A stretch of 64,000 nucleotides of DNA from Chrysogorgia sp. JL179-B06. Taxonomy: Eukaryota > Cnidaria > Anthozoa > Scleralcyonacea > Chrysogorgiidae. The stretch lies in NCBI GenBank assembly GCA_035772405.1, contig JAYKKM010000450.1:4936001-5000000 (forward strand), written 5' to 3'. Below are positions 1-11,400 of this stretch, in pieces; position 1 is the stretch's first letter; each line of letters begins with the position of its first letter. Made by a program: the position numbers and the translations under genes. Under the pieces are notes generated by a model that searched no databases, was not told where the DNA came from, and worked only from the letters and a program-made list of their open reading frames with translations.

Positions 1-74
1 TGTATACCTTGAAACAAAATAGGACTGGAAAGATTAAGAAAAACCTGAAGTTATATTTAACTGTTTTATACAAT

Positions 75-600
75 CATCCGTCCATCCATCCATCTGTCTC
101 CCTCCCTCCCTCGCTACCTACCTACCTTCTTTCCTTCCTCCCTGCATCCCTCCCTGCCTGCATCCCTCCCTTCCTTCCTCCCTGCATCCCTCCCTCCCTG
201 CATCCCTCCCTTCCTCCCTGCATCCCTTCCTTCCTCCCTGCATCCCTCCCTCCCTTCCTTCCTCCCTGCATCCCTCCCTCCCTTCCTTCCTCCCTGCATC
301 CCTCCCTTCCTTCCTTCCTCCCTGCATCCCTCCCTCCCTCCCTTCCTCCCTCCCTGCATCCCTCCCTTCCTCCCTCCCTGCATCCCTCCCTCCCTTCCTT
401 CCTTCCTCCCTGCATCCCTCCCTCCCTTCCTCCCTCCCTGCATCCCTCCCTCCCTGTCTGAATCACTTCATCTCTTCCTCCCTCTCTTCCTCCATCCATC
501 CCTTCCTCCCTCTTTCCTCCCTGCAACCCTCTCTCCCCTGTCTGCATCACTTCATCTCTCCCTCCCTGTCTGAATCACTTCATCTATTCTTCTGTCCATC
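75..600. repeat. Pyrimidine-rich minisatellite
   Basis: An almost pure C/T tract on the plus strand is built from variants of ccctgcatccctccct, with one strand nearly devoid of G apart from the recurring tgca. It is open in several frames on both strands only because of its composition. It decays at the right edge into tctgaatcacttcatct repeats. I see no gene signal in it. Strong strand asymmetry of this kind can form triplex DNA. Confidence 0.9.
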
Positions 601-789
601 TATCAACCACCCACATCCCAAACCATCCATCTGCATGTCCATTCGGCCATTAATCTGTCCGTCCACCAAACCTATTTTGAACCCTAGTGAACACAGTGTT
701 TCTCAATACATAATCCTTAGGCAGCCTAGCCATTTGTCCATGAAAAAAGCAACCAAATGTTTGGCTGTTAAAATGAAATAACATAATAC

Positions 790-2159
790 CTGCTTTGCTG
801 AAGAACCTCTACCAAATGATTACATAATAAGATAGTCCGTAACTCTCCAACAGTTAGTTCATCTACACTACCACAGTCTGCCAGAACATTGACACCATTT
901 ATTAAAACTTGTTCATTAACACTCATTGTGTTCCTCTTTTGGCCATATTTAGGACCACTTGTGATAACCATTTCAAAAACATTTTTTATGAAGATCTTTC
1001 GGTCAATATAAAAGTGAATGCTGTTGTATTGATCGACATTGCCGGATACCAGATACTGTGTAAGAGCAGCACTTTGACATATGTCATCCTTTAATGTCTC
1101 TAATTCCTAGAGAGAAGGAAGATGTAATTTGATTGCTACAAAAAGTACATGGACTCACTCAATCTATCATGCACTTGTCAACAGAAACCCCTAAATTTTC
1201 CTATGGGGTTTGGTATTGGACCTGTATCTACTATCCACGGCATATATTTAAAGATTATTCACCTTCTATCTCCTCCGCAGAGGCTTAGAGGGGGCCTAGG
1301 GACCACTGGGGAACTTATTGGGCATGAGGTCCCAACAACCATCCTCTTCCTTAGGTGCCGCGTTCCACCTAGTGGTCCCTCTTCTCCAGGCCCCCTCTAA
1401 GCCTCTGCTGTCATTGTCGTAAGCTTGACTAGCAGTCAGAGAATCGATCCCAGTCTCTCTCATTACTCGAGATTGGAGAAAATAACCTTGCAATAAGCCC
1501 CCCCCCCCTACCCCATGGGGCACGTGTGATATGGGGCATTTCCCTGGGGTGGGAGATTCCGGTGACAAGGGCAGAACTAGTTAGGTATTTATAGGGTTTA
1601 TAATTTCATGTTATGAGGTTCCACATATATTAGCACATATTAGCACATATTAGCAACAGATAGATGATGTTGTTATGTATTACCTCGTTCATTTAAAAAC
1701 CCTGCTTAACTTTCAAAATAAAGACAGAAATTTAAAGCAGGGTTTTTTTTAAAGAACGAGGTAATACATAACATATCTATCGTTCTGTTGCTAATATATG
1801 CGGATATATATTTGGAACCTCTCGTATTAAACATTAAATTATAACCGCACCCGCCTACCCACCCACCCAAACCACCAACCATCTCTTGTTTATGTATTCC
1901 TTTTAAATAATTCAAACAATACCTTTATTTTAATACTTTCTTTCAGAACTGTGACAATCAAATCTCCACACTTCTTCGATGTCCTTGATATTTTCGACTT
2001 CAACACGGCTCCAAATTTACACAAATTCCCTTTCAATTCGAGTAAAATACCATCACTGTAAGTTAAAGTCTCTGACAAAATAATACGAACGCACTTCTCG
2101 AAAAACTGAAGAGAACTTGAAAAATTATTCATTTCAAATTCGTCTTTCTTTTCCGCCAT
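790..2159 (-). CDS. Unrecognised gene, first two coding exons
   Basis: Exon 1 is 2159-1923. It begins ATGGCGG after an A-rich leader and ends at an AAAG|GTATTG donor in phase 0 after 79 codons (MAEKKDEFEMNNF...). Exon 2 is 1106-790. It follows a good tctctctag acceptor, continues in phase 0 for 105 codons and ends at CAG|GTATTA in phase 2. The joined protein is rich in Leu, Ile, Val and Cys and looks all-helical, for example SSSLQFFEKCVRIIL and VGELRTILLCNHLVEVLQQ. An ARM/HEAT-like or helical-scaffold protein would fit, but I do not recognise a family. No further exon was found in 1-789, so the gene probably continues off the left edge. It lies tail-to-head about 1.06 kb downstream of the FGD stop codon, on the same strand. 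The matching phases and splice sites make the exons credible; the function is unknown. Confidence 0.6.
1276..1412. repeat. Foldback hairpin element
   Basis: The left arm cgcagaggcttagaggggg and the right arm ccccctctaagcctctgctg are inverted copies separated by about 90 bp. The element lies in the intron of the unknown gene. It carries no coding potential that I can support. Confidence 0.7.
1640..1805. repeat. Foldback element around an A/T-rich core
   Basis: The arm gttatgtattacctcgttc, followed by aaaccctgctt, returns inverted as aagcaggg...gaacgaggtaatacataac. The two arms are nearly identical over about 60 bp. The element is in the intron of the unknown gene. Confidence 0.7.
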
Positions 2160-2634
2160 TTTTAAATTTACCCAGAATACATTGGTAGCTATTTCAGATA
2201 GCAGAGCACCGAAGGCCCTGGGGACGAGGTTGGCAGAGCACTCGCTGTAAAGACTGGAACTTAGTAATGACGCTAATTATTCCAAATACAGCAGCAGCGC
2301 AGAGAGCTTTAATACATAAATAGCAAACTGAAAAATGGTTGTCATACATTTTTTATTTCAATTTTTTCCTTCTTTATGATATCCCTATTATAATAATTCA
2401 TTATACATTGTTATTTTATTATTATGTTTATCTCGACCTATATGAATACTAAATTATGTAATAGAAAATGATTTTCTAAAGTAATAAGCACTCGCTTTAG
2501 TATTGCAATGGAGTGTATGCTTGCTTCACTTTGCTACTTATTACCAAGTTTATATGTCTTCAGAACGACGTGGAAATACGTAAGAGAAAGTGATTCTTTT
2601 TCGCGGATGTATTGGCGATGTAGAAAAAACGTGA

Positions 2635-2770
2635 TTATTACATAATTATTACATAATTATTACGCAATTATTGCATAATTATCCCATAATTATTCATAAT
2701 TATTCCATAATTATTCCATAATTATTACATTACATAATTATTACACAATTATTACACAATTATTACGTAA
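2635..2770. repeat. ATAATTATTAC minisatellite
   Basis: About eleven 9-12 bp variants of cataattattac stand in tandem between the FGD gene and the unknown gene. They lie in the roughly 1.06-kb spacer 2160-3219, where I see no other gene. Confidence 0.85.
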
Positions 2771-3219
2771 GTGAACCCTCCTGCCTTGCTTCTCTATTTA
2801 CTAAAGCGAAAAAATGCTAGCGAGTTTTTCACTCCTGTGTATATCTAAAATTATGATTTCTAAAGAATAACGCTTTCTTGTACGTAACATATCCATATAT
2901 ATATATATAATTATATACAAAAATTTTATAATTGTCAATTTTGGAGTTTTTAAATGAGCACGTAGAGAATCGTATCCTAAATTATTTTCTAATATAAATT
3001 GCGGGGGAATTCCTATATAAAATATTCTATTTAAAAGCCATGAATCTCAGGATGATGGCTGACGCGCTTGTGTTAACATTTCGGGTATTCGTGGCCGCAA
3101 GTGAGATAAGGAGCGCGCTATACATCACGGTGAGACTCTTAGAGTGGAGATTTCGCCATTCGTGGAATCTGGGGATACGCGATTCTCGTATAAACCTAAC
3201 TGTGATATCATCTTCATTA

Positions 3220-6200
3220 TTAATGCGTTAGCATCGTAGCCCGACGAAGAGCGTTTACCCATCTAAAAAGATACAAAAAATTAGTATTGACTTACTTCGA
3301 TACGGATGACAGAGTGAAGGTTACATAGGTGTACAATCTGTAATCTGATGACTAGTGAGATGTTCTAACTATTGAGCTACATGGACTAAGATGATGAGTG
3401 AAGGTTACATATGTGTACAACCTGTAACCTTCTGATGACTAGTGAGATGTTCTAACTATTGAGCTACATGGACTAAGATGATGAGTGAATGTTACATATG
3501 TCTACAACCTGTAACCTTCTGATGACTAGTGAGATGTTCTAACTATTGAGCTACATGGACTAAGATGATGAGTGAAGGTTACATATGTGTACAACCTGTA
3601 ACCTTCTGATGACTAGTGAGATGTTCTAACTATTGAGCTACATGGACTAAGATGATGAGTGAAGGTTACATATGTGTACAACCTGTAACCTTCTGATGAC
3701 TAGTGAGATGTTCTAACTATTGAGCTACATGGACTAAGATGATGAGTGAAGGTTACATATGTGTACAACCTGTAACCTTCTGATGACTAGTGAGATGTTC
3801 TAACTATTGAGCAACATGGACTAAGATGATGAGTGAAGGTTACACAACCTGTAACCTTCTGATGACTAGTGAGATGTTCTAACTATTGAGCAACATGGAC
3901 TAAGATGATGAGTGAAGGTTACACAACCTGTAACCTTCTGATGACTAGTGAGATGTTCTAACTATTGAGCAACATGGACTAAGATGATGAGTGAAGGTTA
4001 CACAACCTGTAACCTTCTGATGACTAGTGAGATGTTCTAACTATTGAGCTACATGGACTAAGATGATGAGTGAAGGTTACATATGTGTACAACTGTAACC
4101 TTCTGATGACTAGTGAGATGTTCTAACTATTGAGCTACATGGACTAAGATGATGAGTGAATGTTACATATGTCTACAACCTGTAACCTTCTGAGGACTAG
4201 TGAGATGTTCTAACTATTGAGCTACATGGACTAAGATGATGAGTGAAGGTTACATATGTGTACAACCTGTAACCTTCTGATGACTAGTGAGATGTTCTAA
4301 CTATTGAGCTACATGGACTAAGATGATGAGTGAATGTTACGTATGTCTACAACCTGTAACCTTCTGATGACTAGTGAGATGTTCTAACTATTGAGCTACA
4401 TGGACTAAGATGATGAGTGAATGTTACATATGTCTACAACCTGTAACCTTCTGATGACTAGTGAGATGTTCTAACTATTGAGCTACATGGACTAGATGAT
4501 GAGTGAAGGTTACATAGGTGTACAACCTGTAACCTTCTGATGACTAGTGAGATGTTATAACTATTGAGCTACATGGACTAGATGATGAGTGAAGGTTACA
4601 TATGTGTACAACCTGTAACCTTCTGATGACTAGTGAGATGTTATAACTATTGAGCTACATGGACTAACATGACGAGTGAATGTTACATATGTGTACAACC
4701 TGTAACCTTCTGATGACCAGTGAGATGTTATAACTATTGAGCTACATGGACTAAGATGATGAGTGAATGTTACATATGTCTACAACCTGTAACCTTCTGA
4801 TGACTAGTGAGATGTTCTAACTATTGAGCTACATGGACTAAGATGATGAGTGAAGGTTACATATGTGTCCAACCTGTAACCTTCTGATGACTAGTGAGAT
4901 GTTCTAACTATTGAGCTACATGGACTAAGATGATGAGTGAAGGTTACATATGTGTACAACCTGTAACCTGATGACTAGTGAGATGTTCTAACTATTGAGC
5001 TACATGGACTAAGATGATGAGTGAATGTTACATATGTGTACAACCTGTAACCTTCTGATGACTAGTGAGATGCTCTAACTATTGAGCTACATGAACTAAG
5101 ATGATGAGTGAATGTTACATATGTCTACAACCTGTAACCTTCTGATGACTAGTGAGATGTTCTAACTATTGAGCTACATGGACTAAGATGATGAGTGAAG
5201 GTTACATATGTGTACAACCTGTAACCTTCTGATGACTAGTGAGATGTTCTAACTATTGAGCTACATGGACTAAGATGATGAGTGAATGTTACATATGTGT
5301 ACAACCTGTAACCTTCTGATGACTAGTGAGATGCTCTAACTATTGAGCTACATGAACTAAGATGATGAGTGAAGGTTACATATGTGTACAACCTGTAACC
5401 TTCTGATGACTATAGTGAGATGTTCTAACTATTGAGCTACATGGACTAAGATGATGAGTGAAGGTTACATAGGTGTACAACCTAATTTCCCTTGATAGTG
5501 CAATGCTCATTGAGCTACTCCAACTACGATGGCAAATTCAACTTACCGTTTAGCGGATTTAATGTTATCTGTGTTTAGTACGACGGTCTTAGTTCCAGCA
5601 TGAATTAATTGAAAAACTATCTTTTTATCATCACCATCCAGCTATAAAAAATAAATAAATTAGCCCAAGGCGATTTCGTCCATTGGCATCTCGTCGATGT
5701 TTCCTTTGATGTGCAACAAGGCCCACTCTTCCCTTGCACAGTCTGTGACATATGTTACACTCTAGACAGCCTTCTCTGCTAGCTGCTTCATCTCTCTTTT
5801 TCCTCATGCTTGCAGCTTCTTGCCGTCTCGTCTTCAGGAGATATATATATATATATATATACACGTAATTGCTTTTTGCAATTCATAAACTCTTTGTTTT
5901 AACTAAACATTTTCCAACTGAAACACAAAACTTTTATAAAACTTGCCTTTTCTGGTTCTGTGACCTCGTATCCTAGCAACGGACACGTCTCTAACGCTAC
6001 GACATCCTAGAATAAAATATCAGTTATTAAAGGGGCTATGTCACGATCTGCCTGGTTACTCAGCTAAGCGTACTTTTTGATTTTTGATTCGGAATCCAAA
6101 ATCAAAGCGAAGCGAAAGCTCAACGATTTATTCGATTAGTATTTGTTATTTTCATGTTGGTGGGTTATTTTTGGACGAGTTATAAGTAAAGCGTAATAAT

Positions 6201-8495
6201 GGAACCGCAGTAATTGGCGATTGCTGTTGCGGTTTTACAAGCCTTGTAATATAGAATCTTTATAAATGTAAATTTCACCATATAAACTGAAGGCGAAGTA
6301 AAATAAAATAAAATAAAATAAAATAAAATAACAATTTAATGTCTAATCGTGGTGGGAAACGAGAAGGAGCTGGAAGGCCACGATTGCCGTATACTATCTT
6401 GAACAAAAAATCAACAAGTACGCTTAGCTGAGTAACCAGGCAAATCGTGACATATGCAAGTGATGTAATCTGATTGGGTAAGTCACACGACATCTTTATA
6501 AAAAATAGGTAAAACTAAGGTAAAACTAAGGTAAAACTAAGGTAAAACTAAGGTAAAACTTACTGAACTTGCTTTGCAGGCGTAGAGAACATTATCCTTG
6601 ACAACGTACCACAGTTTCTGCCACTTTTTACCCTTTCTCTTGTTGAGATAACCACTAATAGTCGAGTCTTCACTCGATGGTACCTTAACATAAATCATTA
6701 TTTCAGTTAAAATCATTGCTAAAGGTGCTGTTACACTGTGCAATTTTTCATGCAACTTGTCTCGCAAACTGATCGAGAGGCATGTTAAGTAAGAAAAAGG
6801 TCAGCAGAGTGCAACGTGGGCCCATACTCGCATTTACACTTTTTATTTAGCACCTCTATATCAGTGTTGCGAGACAAGTTGCGTGGAAAATTGCACAGTG
6901 TAACAACGCCTTAAGAGCTAACCCATTAGGCCTCTGTATGTCAACATACAAATTTTCCTTAATGGCTTCCAAACATTTCTTAGGCCCTGTTTACAAGGAG
7001 GTAGGGTTACCCTAGCACCCGGGTTACCCTAGCAAGAGGGTTACCCTAGCTCTCGTACATTTCTTGTTTTTTCGTTTGTCGTGTTTACAAGGCCGCTAGG
7101 GTAACCCTGGTGCTAGGGTAACCCTATCACGCTACTAGGGTTACCCTAGCGGCCGGGTTATGTTTTGTCCTTGTAAACACGTTTGGTAGGGTAACTCGCC
7201 TAGCCGGGACAACTTCTTATTAGTTCCAGGCTCCTTGTGCTGCTTATGGTTCACTAATATGGCCGAAATTTTTCTTCCATTCGCTTTCAACAGCCCTTCC
7301 TTCGCATAAATTTCTCCACCACTGACCTGTGCGTCCAGGTTGTCTCCGTAGTCTTCGTCGTCGTCGTCGAATCACTCTTCGTTTAACACACCGCAGTCGA
7401 GCGAGTGCCGAATTATATTGTGTAGCTGCATTTAACATTAATTGAACCTGTTCGTGTTTTCTCGCAATAAGAAGGTGAAGCAGCAGCAGTTGATTCAATA
7501 GAAGAGCAGTAATAAAGGGTAGGACGCTGAGAAGTGTACATATTATCACCAAAATCCTCTTGTCGGCCATTTCGTTTGCTATTGTTTCGTTGCTTGATAA
7601 CCGCGTGTAATAAAGTTGACCCGGGCAGTAGGGTAACCCTACCATGTCAAATTTTGCTTGTAAACCCGGGCTAACTTTTTACCCTCTTGCTAGGGTAACC
7701 CGGGTGCTAGGGTAACCCTACCTCCTTGTAAACAGGGCCTTAGGGGGTATTTATATGAAGGAGGGCTAGCCCTCTTGGTAGGGCTGGTCTTAGTAAAAGA
7801 AATGGATTTCATCTCGCGTTTACATGGTAATATTCTAGCCCTTCTAGGAGGGCTGACTTGTTTATCGAGATGATAACATGTATTTTCCCACGCAACCCGC
7901 TGAATCCCATTTTCCCGCACAAGTTTTCAATATAAAACCTACGTATGAACAAACAGAACTTGTGAAATAAAGAGTTGTCTTAAAATATACGGGCGAAGAC
8001 CAACTTTGTCGCGTGTGCGGAGCTTTGACTTGCCAGCCCTCTTGAGTGCGTTTACATGGAAAATTTCCAACCCTCGTAGGCGAGATCCCGGGTAGTCAAT
8101 AGCGAGATCTGGCCTAGGAGGGCTGACCCTCCTCTCATATAAACGAAAGCAAATTTTACATATGGTTTTACTGAGAGGCGGGAGAGGTAAAGGGCTAGCC
8201 CTACTCCATATAAACACCCCATTGTAGTACTAGTTGGGAGAAGTTCAGATTTTATAACATGTCAGTTTATCATTTACCTCAATTTTTCTCGATGTTGGTT
8301 TTCTGCTGAGTCTTGAGTTTGGGATATTAGTGATCCGTGGTGGTGTATTTTCAGCGGTATCCACTTCATCAGTATCATACGTCGTCGGTTTCGATGTTGA
8401 GATGGTATCTGTTGAATTTTCAAACAATATGAACTCATTACGATTAAAACCACTAAAGGGTTGATGCAGATTGCTGAAATGATAATTAGGAAGTT
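3220..8495 (-). CDS. FGD gene exons 20-24: linker and second PH domain, stop codon
   Basis: Exon 20 (8495-8278) is a Ser/Thr/Asn-rich linker, ELPNYHFSNLHQPFSG to SRKPTSRKIE; its acceptor was chosen by phase and is the weakest in the gene. Exon 21 (6683-6564) starts PH2 with STISGYLNKRKGKKWQKLWY. Exon 22 (6006-5947) is DVVALETCPLLGYEVTEPEK and ends in a GC donor. Exon 23 (5641-5547) is LDGDDKKIVFQLIHAG to NIKSAKR. Exon 24 (3262-3220) is the 43-nt terminal piece WVNALRRATMLTH plus TAA, after a gtatctttttag acceptor. The final W-x-x-A-L helix is the expected end of a PH domain. The last intron (3263-5546) is almost wholly tandem satellite. Confidence 0.9.
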
Positions 8496-11400
8496 CTTCA
8501 TCAGAGAATCTAAAATTCATTAATAATTCATGAGCCGAAAACAAACGAAATCAGCACCGAGACGGTGGTTTGGATATTGGAGGAAGAAATTACATAAATT
8601 AAGCCAACTTTCATCTCGATTTTCTCTTAAAATACTGATTTGTTTGAGATGTAATATGAAACACTCGGAAGAGTGTTTCATCAGGATATCCAAACACCTC
8701 GAAGTTTGTTAATAAACCTTGGCTTCACCCTTGGCAGTACACCAACCTTTTAGATTTACTGAATCTCACGCCATACTCATATATACACCTCCTTAATGGT
8801 TTTTTCATTACTATAAAAGGAGTTTGGTGCTGTATGGCTGAGACTTTAGTTGTTAAAAAGAATGTTGTCATACCGCTTGATAGTACTTCATAACAGTTAT
8901 CACAAACTCTAGCAGCTTCATAATTCAGATAGGACAGTGGGGCTGAATTAGAGGAACAAGAACCACAACTGACCTAAAGAGAATAAAAAGAAAGGCCAAA
9001 AATCATTTATATCCTTGGGATTATGTAAGGAAATCACCTGGAACTGTGCATGCGTGTGAGTGTATGAAATAACACTAAGCATGTGAAGTTTCGAGTGATT
9101 TGATAATCCCAAAGATATACAGGATTCTCCATTAAAGGATATTGGCAACAAAAATTAAGTTTGTCTAATATGAAAGAACTCGTAAAATGATAGAGTAACA
9201 CCTTTTCCGTATTTTTCGTTTTTGAAATATTTCAGTTTGTTTGATATGTAAATGAGATGGTCTCTGACGTCGCTGGGTAGAGAATTTTCATTAGAATATT
9301 AGTTCCATCTTCAAAATTGTTCCACAAATTTACTAACTCCTCAGGATAATGAATGTTGTAAACTTAGCAATCACTGAGATATAAGACATTTTTTAATGAG
9401 TGAAAATTCTCTACCCCAGACGTCAGAGACCATCTCATTTACATATCAAACAAACTGAAATATTTCACAAACGAAGTAAAATATGGGAAAGTTGTAAAAG
9501 GTGTTACTCTATCATTTTACGAGTTCTTTCATATTAGACAAACTTAATTTTTGTTGCCAATGTTGCCAATAAAGTGAGGATCATTTACATATCAAACAAA
9601 TCTTAATATCTCAAGAACAAAGTGAGATATAGAAGAATTGTAATCGTCAATCTTTATAATTTCAATAGTTCTTTCAAGTAAGACTGAGCTGAACTGGACT
9701 CACTACATAAACACTTTAATGACTGAATTATATCTAGAAGTAAAAATATTCAAAGCGCGAACTTGAAAAGGGAAATATGTTGAATGTTGTTATTTCCGTT
9801 ATTCTCTTCTTCTCAGGTAAACGGAAAGAGAGTGAATACCAAACATATTTAACTTCTATTGACACACATATATGGAAATATTTCGAAGTTTTCAAACACA
9901 CAAAATTAAGCACACGAAAACTTTGTCGAAATGTTTGCTAGGTTATAAACATCTTCAGATATTCACACACTAGAATTGGTCATTCAATTCGCGAAGTGAA
10001 ATCGAAGGTTAATACAACGCGTGACCACGAAGTGTCCTCGACCAATCACAGTCATGAGACTTCATTAGTTTCGTTCCATCAGTTTCCAAATGTACATAAC
10101 TTAACAAAGACAAAAACACTAGATATTGTTATAGTTTCAAGTTCAAGAAGCAAATACTGCTAAAATTGTTAACTGTTATTCCTGTTAAATCAATCGCTTG
10201 TTAAGACATACGAGAAAGGATGAGCATCTACTGCGGTACACCAACTAAAGTGAGTGTACGCACGCCCAAAGGAAAGATACAGCTAAGGGGTGAGCAAGAC
10301 TCCTTGACAGTAAGAACGATTTTGACAAGTCCTAATCGAAGAACTCCGCAGTTGTATTACTGCAGCGATGAATGGGAGACTTTAGGGGATACATATGGTC
10401 TAGAAGTGGACACAGAACGACGAGAGGACAACAATGAGTTTGATTTCAACAACGGTCGATCGTTTCGGGAGAGTATCAAGGTAAAAGACACAGACACGAC
10501 GTTGGTCGGTGGCAACTGGGGAGACCAATTTCGCGTGGCGTTCATCAACGGTGTGAGTCCAGTTTTGATACAGATTAAATGCAAAGATGACAACATTTGG
10601 GAGCCGAAGAAAAAAAGTGATGACAACAATAGTGATGAGAATAACATCACGGGGAACTTAGAAAATAAAGATGTATATTTAATGTATTATATTGAAGCGG
10701 AAGGAGCAGAGAAGGAGTGAAGAGCCTCGTGACTTTTGATTTCAGGAAAAATAGCTGAAGCATGAGATTGAAAACTGAGAAAGATATATAGACAACGAAA
10801 GACTCGGTTATTGATACGGATTACTCGGTTAAGAAGTGCTTCAAGTTTGTATTTATAGAAACGAATATCGCAAATATTCTCAAAGCCGTTGCAAGTATTG
10901 CTGATATTGAAACTGAGATTCTGTTAAGTCAGTCAACGGAAGGAGAATTGACGCTTGAGCAGTTATTGTCTCGACTTGTCGTATAATGATATTGATATAT
11001 CAATAAAATAAACACGTCTATAGTTTATATTTCTACAGCAAAGCCATATTTACACTGTATATATCAACTATTTCCATCTTCGTATAGATTCTTATTTCGA
11101 GAAAACGGAGTGACTTCTTATTAAATATTAAGCATGCTTCATAATTCATAAAGATATCAATTATTAATAAAAAAAACAACAGCAAAGCCAAGCAGATGAT
11201 TGTCTGGCCGGGAAACACCTACGGAGGAAGCATGCAATGCCACGAAAATGTCAAATCAAGAACAAAGAAACCAAGCATGACAAAATGTTTTAGCGAAACG
11301 AAAGAACACTGGACTTGGTCTGTAAACTGATGTGATATAGCTTGACTGTAACATAAAGCGACGGGGAAATATGCCGCGCTGAACTTTCAAATTATAAAAT

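Noticed and set aside
9..550. Several overlapping Pro/Ser or Gly/Arg-rich open frames on both strands
   Set aside because: They are composition shadows of a C/T minisatellite, with no splice or start support.
3313..5500. CRISPR-like regular array
   Set aside because: There are no unique spacers; the whole unit repeats, and the genome is eukaryotic.
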